A DNA stretch of 64,000 nucleotides from Chloromonas sp. AAM2 (lineage: Eukaryota; Chlorophyta; Chlorophyceae; Chlamydomonadales; Chlamydomonadaceae): assembly GCA_004335635.1 (NCBI GenBank), contig QAXH01006238.1, forward strand, positions 5,358 through 69,357, read 5' to 3'. Below, one piece after another: positions 58,801-64,000 of the stretch. Under the pieces are notes generated by a model. The model searched no databases, had not been told where the DNA came from, and saw nothing but the letters and a program-made list of their open reading frames with translations. The position numbers were made by a program, and so were the translations under genes. How positions within the stretch are numbered: the first letter of the stretch is position 1; the number at the start of each line of letters is the position of its first letter.

Positions 58801-61800
58801 TGACTACAGGTGGTTCGGGCAGACAATCCGGCCGTGGGCAGGCTGATGATTGTCAAGGCGTATCTCGGGCGCACCGCCGCAGACTCGCACAACCTGGCCA
58901 CGAACAGGTGAAGAGAACCAACAAGGCATTGGTGGCAGCCACAAGGCGTTGTATATGTTTACCCAAGGCCACCATGGCACAGGGGTTACACGGCAGTGGT
59001 GTGAAGCTGAGCGCGGCACAGGGGTCGGCGAACTGTTGTGTGCATGGGTGGTGCAGAATGCACAGCCCACGGGATTTCAACGCAGAAAGGAACGCCCAGA
59101 TGTGATCTTGTGCAGCCCAGCGATGTTCTAAAATACAGAAAGGAATTCAAAGAACAGGTGAAAAGGAGTGGAGAGGGAAGAGAGCAGCAAAGTGGAGTGG
59201 TCGCATAAGCAAGGCTCAAACCGCTTGTCGTCTTGTGATGCTGCAGACTGACGGGTGGCGGCCCCAAGCTGTTCTCATCAGAAGGGCAGCTGATGATGGC
59301 CTCTTGTCTGGAGGGGCCGCGGGTCGAGCGCAGGCAGTACGGGGTCGGGTCGGGGCCGGTGGATGCGGTGTACCGCTGCAAACCCGGGGACACCAAGCAG
59401 CGAATCTGGTGAGGCCTGTCCTTTGCAACTGTTTACACTTGTTTGGTGATGAACTGTTTGAGAAGTGTCCAGGGACAAGATACTAAAGCAGTAAGGAACT
59501 GCCTCGGAGAGGCATTGCATGCGAGCCCTTGTGCAGGCCTGCATGCCAACTATATTTACCCAGCTTCCTTGTAAGGTGCACCAATGTCCTGCTATTATTG
59601 GACTTGTCTGGCCAGCATCTACGCCTGGTATTGCTTGCCTCCACTACCCCTGCCGCTAGGGTTCTGAGGATACGTGGAAGAGGCGTGTCTGTGCATAGAG
59701 TAGACATAATGTTTAGGCCACTTTCTAACATATGCCAAGGTGTTCAACTGTGTTATCCGCCCGGTGCACCCTCCGCCCCGTTTAGGCGCCTCTTTGACCC
59801 TGCCGTGGAAATGCATGATCCGCCCTGCATATCCCTCTCCTGTGCAACCTCCACGGCGCACCCTGCTGTATTCCTGCCACTGAAGTGTGTTCTTTGCTCT
59901 GCATGCTCTCCCCTGTGCAGGTACTTGTTCGACCCTGCGCTCGTGCTGCCCGAATACCTAGTGGAGTTTCAGTACACTTTAGCACCCACAAGCGCCAAGC
60001 TGAGCCCGTCAGTGGGCAGCGCGGGGCTCATGGGCTCGCAGCTCAGCCAGGAGACAATGCAGGCGGGTGCTGAAGGGCTTGTTTGTCATCCTGCTTGCTT
60101 GCTATTACAGCCACGTGTCACGAGCGGTATCAAAGCATCCCAAACAGTTGCAAGGCGTGGTAACAGGCGTGTGTCAGAAATACTATCAACGTATCAGGCA
60201 CGTGTTCACGGCTGGTGTTAAGTGATGCTGAGTGTACCGGCCCTTGGTAGCACATCACACTAATTCGGTGAAGCAGTGTCATGCAAGTGGCAAGGTGGCG
60301 CAAGTCACGTCATAGGCAATGCTCTCTGGCCCTGTGTTATGCAAGTGGGCAGCCACGCCCCTGCCTTGGATCACCTCACTACCTCAACGCCCAATCTCAC
60401 TGTCCTGGATGCTGGGTGCTCATCTGTGCAGGCCATTGTGAACGGTTTAGATCCGGAACTCAGGTAAGACAGCAGCCGGGAACACAATGCATGGCTTTTG
60501 TTGAGGCGACTGACTTGCATGGCTTCGAAGTAGCACAGGCTTCTGCACATGCTCGTTTACGTGGCTCTTGCGTTTGTTGTTGTCATAGTTTGCCTTCCCC
60601 CATTCTTCGGCTGAGTGCTCTCGCATGCTTGTCAATCTTGCACAGTCGTCCATCACACAGTCTTACCCATGCTTCCTTGCACCACCTCACCCACGCCTGC
60701 TTGCACCCGTCACCTCACCCACTCTTGCCGCACACACAGGCTGTTGGCTCGGCCTGTGATGAATAGGTCAGCGTTCCACTTCGACTCCTTGCTTGCTTGT
60801 CCACCATGTACCTAACCCACCCTTGCTGCGCACACAGCATGCGTTCACAAAACACATTGCTCACTCACACACCACACACCCACCTCACCCATCCGTTCTG
60901 CCACCATCCATCCCACACATGCTTCCTTCCACCATCTACCCACAATTCTCAGCTCCACGATCCACCTCTCCCGCCCCTGCTGCATGCGCAGGCCCTTGGC
61001 TCGACCGCTGATGAACTGGCTAGCGTTCCACTTTGACTCCAGCCTGCTGCACCAGCTGGAGTGCAAGGGCGAGGGCGAGGCCAGGGTCAGTGCCCTGCTA
61101 GAGGCCGCGCCCCAGGTACAGAGGGATTGAAGCACCTGTCTGTTTGCGGTGCGTGTTGAGACTTGATTGCTCCATCCTTAGGGGGAGGAAATCTTCTGAT
61201 GCAAAACGACGCAAACACACATGCACTCGCAGGTGGTGCCCAGAGCTAAGATTTACACCATGACAATGGATATGATCAACACACACGTGCAGGTGAGGCA
61301 ACGGTGTGATGTGAAACGTGCAAACAAAGTTGGCTCAGTCAAAACGTTTAATAGATTTTGTGCGGGAGTAGTCTTTTTTTGAATGTGAGACATGCAAATA
61401 GACTCCGTTAGCTACCTATGAGTAGAGCGGACGATTCATACATCATCCCCACTCCCCTGAGACGCAGGCCTCATAGCAAGTGTACCAGTTGTGCTTATAA
61501 CATCTGTATATCTGTTTGTAATGTGGTGCAAAACGTGCAACAAATACGGGGTCGACAGACAGCGGTGACTGGGTCAACAGACGCACAGCACACGCACGTC
61601 ACATCTGGTCATAGCTAACTACTCATTGCGGTCCTCAAGAAGCCTGCGTTGCCACTCCAGTTGGTTACATGTAAGACAGTGGTTACCGTAAGGCAATGGA
61701 TTGCCAAGCCATCCAGGTGCTCTTATGCCATGTAAGGCAGGTGTCATGTGCTGCTGTGGCTGTGTGCGTTCATGCTGTGATTGGTGCGCAGGGTCATGCT

Positions 61801-63394
61801 GTGATTGGTGCGCAGGGTCATGCTGTGATTGGTGCGCAGGGTCATGCTGTGATTGGTGCGCAGGGTCATGCTGTGATTGGTGCGCAGGGTCATGCTGTGA
61901 TTGGGGCGCAGGGTCATGCTGTGATTGGTGCGCAGGGTCGCCCCCTTGACAGCCTGAGCTACCTGAATCTGCACAACTGTGCACTGCGCAAGATCGAGGG
62001 GCTGTCAACGGCCAAGGGACTCAAGGTACGGCAAGGCAGCTCACTTCAACCCGCTGCACCCGTGCCATCTAGTGCCCGGTACAGAACACAATAGATGTGA
62101 CACTGCTAGATGTGTTTTATTCCACCCCGCTTAGCCTGAGTCGTTGCCATCGTTACTCGCTGACAACCTAAAGCTGACCGTCTAACGTACCCTTGTATAT
62201 GATTCGTCTCAGGTGCTAACTGTCCTTGGTTGTTTACACACACTTTGCTATGTTTTTTCATAACTGTGAATGGTTTGCCGGAGGTGCTGGTAAGCCTACA
62301 AGTGGAACATCATCATAACAAACACACTGGCGGTTTCTGTTCCCTTGCAGACGCTTGTTTTGAGCTTCAACGACATCACTCGCATTGAGGGGCTGTCGGA
62401 AATGGCAGGGCTCACTCATTTGGACATCGCACACAACCTAGTCAGAAAAGTGAGTTGGGGCAGTGGGGAAGGGTGGGGTCTTTAAACAAATTCAAATTAC
62501 AAAAGAGTGCCATAGTTTGAGGTTGGAAAGAGGCAATAAAAATTTTATCCTGGGCACCAAGACAACTGTGCAACTGATTCAGTGAATTGTTTCCTTGTCT
62601 GCGTAGGGCTCTGTGTTGCTTGCGACCGAGTGCTTGTTCGTTTTCTGCTTGTGTGCCACAGGTTGATGGGCTCAAGGGTCTCACGTCCCTGCTGCACCTG
62701 GATATGTCGTACAATCAGGTAGGCTGGCCGGCTTGTTACATTGGAACAACAACACCCTTGGGGCGAACACAAGGCCAAGTCACTGGCAGACAAGCTCACA
62801 TTCAAGGCATGTTTATTCGTGGGTAGCAGCCATCAACCTTCAATCACAGTCTGATGCAATTGGAGCACGACTCTCTCCACTACCAGTTGCTTGATTTGCG
62901 TTTGCACTGGGTTAGGGTAAGATCAGCATTGAAGTTAGGGTGGGAGTTAGGGTTACCGCCAATGGCCTCTGGTACACCCCGCAGCGCTTTTCTTGTTGTT
63001 GTCAGATGGCCTTCAGTCCGGGGAAGACTGCTCAGCAAGGGGCAAGGGGCAAGGGACAGATCCATTCCAATGGTCATCCACTGGTCGCCACTGACTGCCC
63101 ATGTCTGACCCCTGTCTTACCCTTGTGTCGCTCAGGTTGTAAAGTTGGAGGAGATCTACGGTCTAAAGAAGTACGTCGGTCAGCTGACCTACCTCGACCT
63201 GAGCGGCAACGGCCTCTGCGAGGACAAGTCATACCGGCCCACCATGCTGCGGAAGATGACGAGCCTATCGGTGTTCGACGGGCGGCGGATCAGTCCGAGC
63301 GATGCGGCCCTGTTTGGCGGCGATAACGCGGGGGCGCTTACCATGGCTATGGTGCTTGAGCATGGCAGCGCAGGCCATAGGTTCGGGGTGGCAG
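51122..63394 (+). CDS. LRRC9-like leucine-rich repeat protein, 3' end missing
   Basis: Homologue of LRRC9, a large LRR protein linked with cilia. Exons: 51122-51179, 51267-51367, 51450-51503, 51927-52103, 52667-52840, 53440-53540, 53891-54068, 54551-54662, 55146-55237, 55668-55767, 56101-56214, 56507-56603, 57245-57356, 58215-58337, 58810-58907, 59247-59408, 59921-60062, 60432-60463, 60992-61115, 61233-61292, 61936-62025, 62351-62449, 62662-62718, 63136-63394. That gives 905 residues with consistent phase. Residues 50-190 are LRRs (DIKEISGLDECTQLERLWII, LRDLYLSSNRLTKMEGLQQL). Next come the family blocks MYYNMRIKT, RIHNRWLRNRFEKQL, LMIVKAYLGRT and LVLPEYLVEFQYT, then a second LRR set from about residue 740. 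The family is about 1450 long, so roughly a third lies beyond the right edge; the last exon ends at an open donor. The junction 60062/60432 needs a GC donor or another donor. Confidence 0.92.
54226..54312. repeat. 14-bp tandem repeat in LRRC9-like intron
   Basis: About six copies of GTGACGCGCATCGC, the outer ones altered. Confidence 0.9.
54890..55073. repeat. ~53-bp tandem repeat, about 3 copies
   Basis: Units contain ACACCATCACACATTGCTTC, ACAGCAGGTGTC and ATTGAGGTTCCAAA, in the LRRC9-like intron before exon 55146-55237. Confidence 0.9.
55811..55836 (+). repeat. (CAG)n intronic repeat
   Basis: About eight CAG units shortly after the donor of exon 55668-55767. CAG runs also give many possible 3' splice AG sites. 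Confidence 0.9.
56781..57009. repeat. 20-bp tandem array with assembly gap
   Basis: CAGCAGTGGTGTGACCTCGT repeated about four times before and three times after an 82-base gap (56859-56940), in the LRRC9-like intron before exon 57245-57356. True copy number unknown. Confidence 0.95.
58028..58082 (+). repeat. dispersed repeat family R5, copy 2
   Basis: (CAT)n followed by TACATAGCTTATCATGGTTC AACCCA, like the copy at 50636-50682. Confidence 0.5.
58470..58545. repeat. dispersed repeat family R4, copy 2
   Basis: GCCATTTATATGGCCAACGG and TTTTCGGAAGGTGTTCTGCC, related to 46860-46935. In an LRRC9-like intron. Confidence 0.65.
58667..58762. repeat. ~24-bp tandem repeat, 4 diverged copies
   Basis: TTGATGAGGCTCTAGATGCT-TTA-type units shortly before LRRC9-like exon 58810-58907. 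Confidence 0.85.
60740..60793 (+). pseudogene. decayed duplicate of LRRC9-like exon 60992-61115
   Basis: Preceded by an acceptor-like CACACACAG and reading LLARPVMNRSAFHFDS in the same phase as PLARPLMNWLAFHFDS of the real exon. About four fifths of bases match over the first 49. The copy loses similarity after this point and meets a stop soon after (LLACPPCT then stop), so it cannot replace the exon. Inclusion instead of or before the real exon would truncate the protein. Confidence 0.8.
61771..61938 (+). repeat. 24-bp array multiplying the 3' splice site of an LRRC9-like exon
   Basis: Seven tandem copies of CATGCTGTGATTGGTGCGCA-GGGT. The last copy supplies the acceptor GTGCGCAG and the first codon of exon 61936-62025. 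Each earlier unit has the same acceptor sequence. Units encode GHAVIGAQ in the exon frame without a stop. Confidence 0.9.
62985..63045. repeat. dispersed repeat family R3, copy 2
   Basis: CTTGTTGTTGTCAGATGGCC and TTCAGTCCGGGGAAGACTGC, related to 6881-6940. In the LRRC9-like intron before the last visible exon. Confidence 0.6.
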
Positions 63395-64000
63395 GTAAGG
63401 GGGCGTTCACGCGTGGCAAATTTGGATCCAAATTTGGATTATGATTTGGGTTCCCAATAAAGGGGTGGGGGGGGTTATTTGGATTTTGATGGGGGTAGGG
63501 CCCACACCAAAAACATGTCCGTTTGACTTGAAACTTTGACCACGTGCCTAAAATTGACCAAGAAGGTGCCCCCCACTCTCAGAATTGCTGCATACGGCCT
63601 ACTACACACATGGTTACGCACACTCACACCAAATTTACCACTACCGCTGCCCAGGCTGCTGCTCAGGCTTTTGCTAAGGCTACTGACAGAAGAGATAGGT
63701 CTGTTGGCGACCCAGCATGGCATTTCATCATATGAGCAGACAGCAAACGCTAGATCAGTGCAATTGAGAAGCTGACCATCAACTGTCCATGCATGCTTGA
63801 AATCTGCAACCACTTCGCCAGCCGTGCACACAGGTTCCATGTACATGCATCCCCAGAGCAGTTCAACAGCCCAACACTGATTTACGTGAACATGCCAGAT
63901 TACCATCCCAAATTTGCATGTCCAAATTTGGGTGCGACTCTACACTGTGACCGCGGGCAAATGTGGGTCCACATTTGGGCCTCATCTGCCGCCTTTCAAT
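63395..64000. other. start of an LRRC9-like intron with AAATTTGG inverted repeats
   Basis: CAAATTTGGATCCAAATTTG near 63418-63437 is a palindrome. Related motifs (CCCAAATTTGCATGTCCAAA, and GGGTCCACATTTGGGCC) recur at 63908-63990. They may mark the two ends of a short inverted-repeat element of roughly 570 bp. No exon seen. Confidence 0.45.

Noticed and set aside
61619..62008. Minus-strand open frame with repeated HDPAHQSQ
   Set aside because: Mirror of the 24-bp splice-site array; the plus strand carries the LRRC9-like exon.

Overview
This window is nuclear DNA from a eukaryote, most likely a flagellated chlorophyte alga of the volvocine/Chlamydomonadales type. The evidence is dense small introns with GT-AG (and some GC-AG) borders, very frequent 3' splice sites ending in CATGCAG, a TGTAA-type polyadenylation signal after the ribosomal gene, a plant-type 2-phosphoglycerate-kinase-like protein, an allophanate hydrolase domain, and two basal body/cilium genes (FOP/CEP43-like and LRRC9-like). 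The species cannot be fixed from sequence alone; Haematococcus or a relative is a guess from the repeat-rich style. Three assembly gaps (29837-29876, 41105-41267, 56859-56940) are present; the last two lie inside tandem arrays.

Layout. 224-4627 (-): secreted protein with TSP1 and LNR/Notch-type domains, running off the left edge. 5816-12120 (-): complete FOP (FGFR1OP/CEP43)-like gene of 14 exons. 12688-13666 (+): complete 40S ribosomal protein uS10 (RPS20). 14961-22044 (-): complete long-form tRNase Z with a very large disordered insert. 22331-26914 (+): unrecognised coiled-coil protein. 27507-28442 (-): weak gene candidate. 30145-30766 (-): GHKL-type ATPase domain fragment. 31155-33650 (+): MCRS1-like FHA protein. 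35242-38423 (-): unrecognised protein with a four-fold helical motif. 39541-46404 (+): 2-phosphoglycerate-kinase-like P-loop protein whose Walker A lysine reads as glutamine. 47421-48689 (+): allophanate hydrolase C-terminal domain without its amidase part. 49272-50789 (-): small predicted secreted Gly/Arg-rich protein. 51122 to beyond 63394 (+): LRRC9-like leucine-rich repeat protein, 24 exons seen.

Exon models were built by hand from splice signals, reading-phase continuity and family similarity. For FOP, RPS20, tRNase Z, MCRS1, the coiled-coil genes and LRRC9 almost every junction is in phase. Five gene pairs are head-to-head over short spaces (FOP/RPS20, tRNase Z/coiled-coil, ATPase/MCRS1, the 35-38 kb gene/2PGK-like, secreted/LRRC9), so shared promoters are likely. 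The genes do not form one pathway: they cover translation, tRNA 3' processing, chromatin, basal body/cilium and nitrogen or carbon metabolism.

The most interesting points are: a 24-bp tandem array that multiplies the 3' splice site of one LRRC9 exon and keeps the reading frame open; a decayed duplicate of a neighbouring LRRC9 exon; GC-AG introns at key motif positions; the Walker A change in the 2PGK-like protein; the allophanate hydrolase piece without an amidase; and several families of undescribed dispersed repeats.
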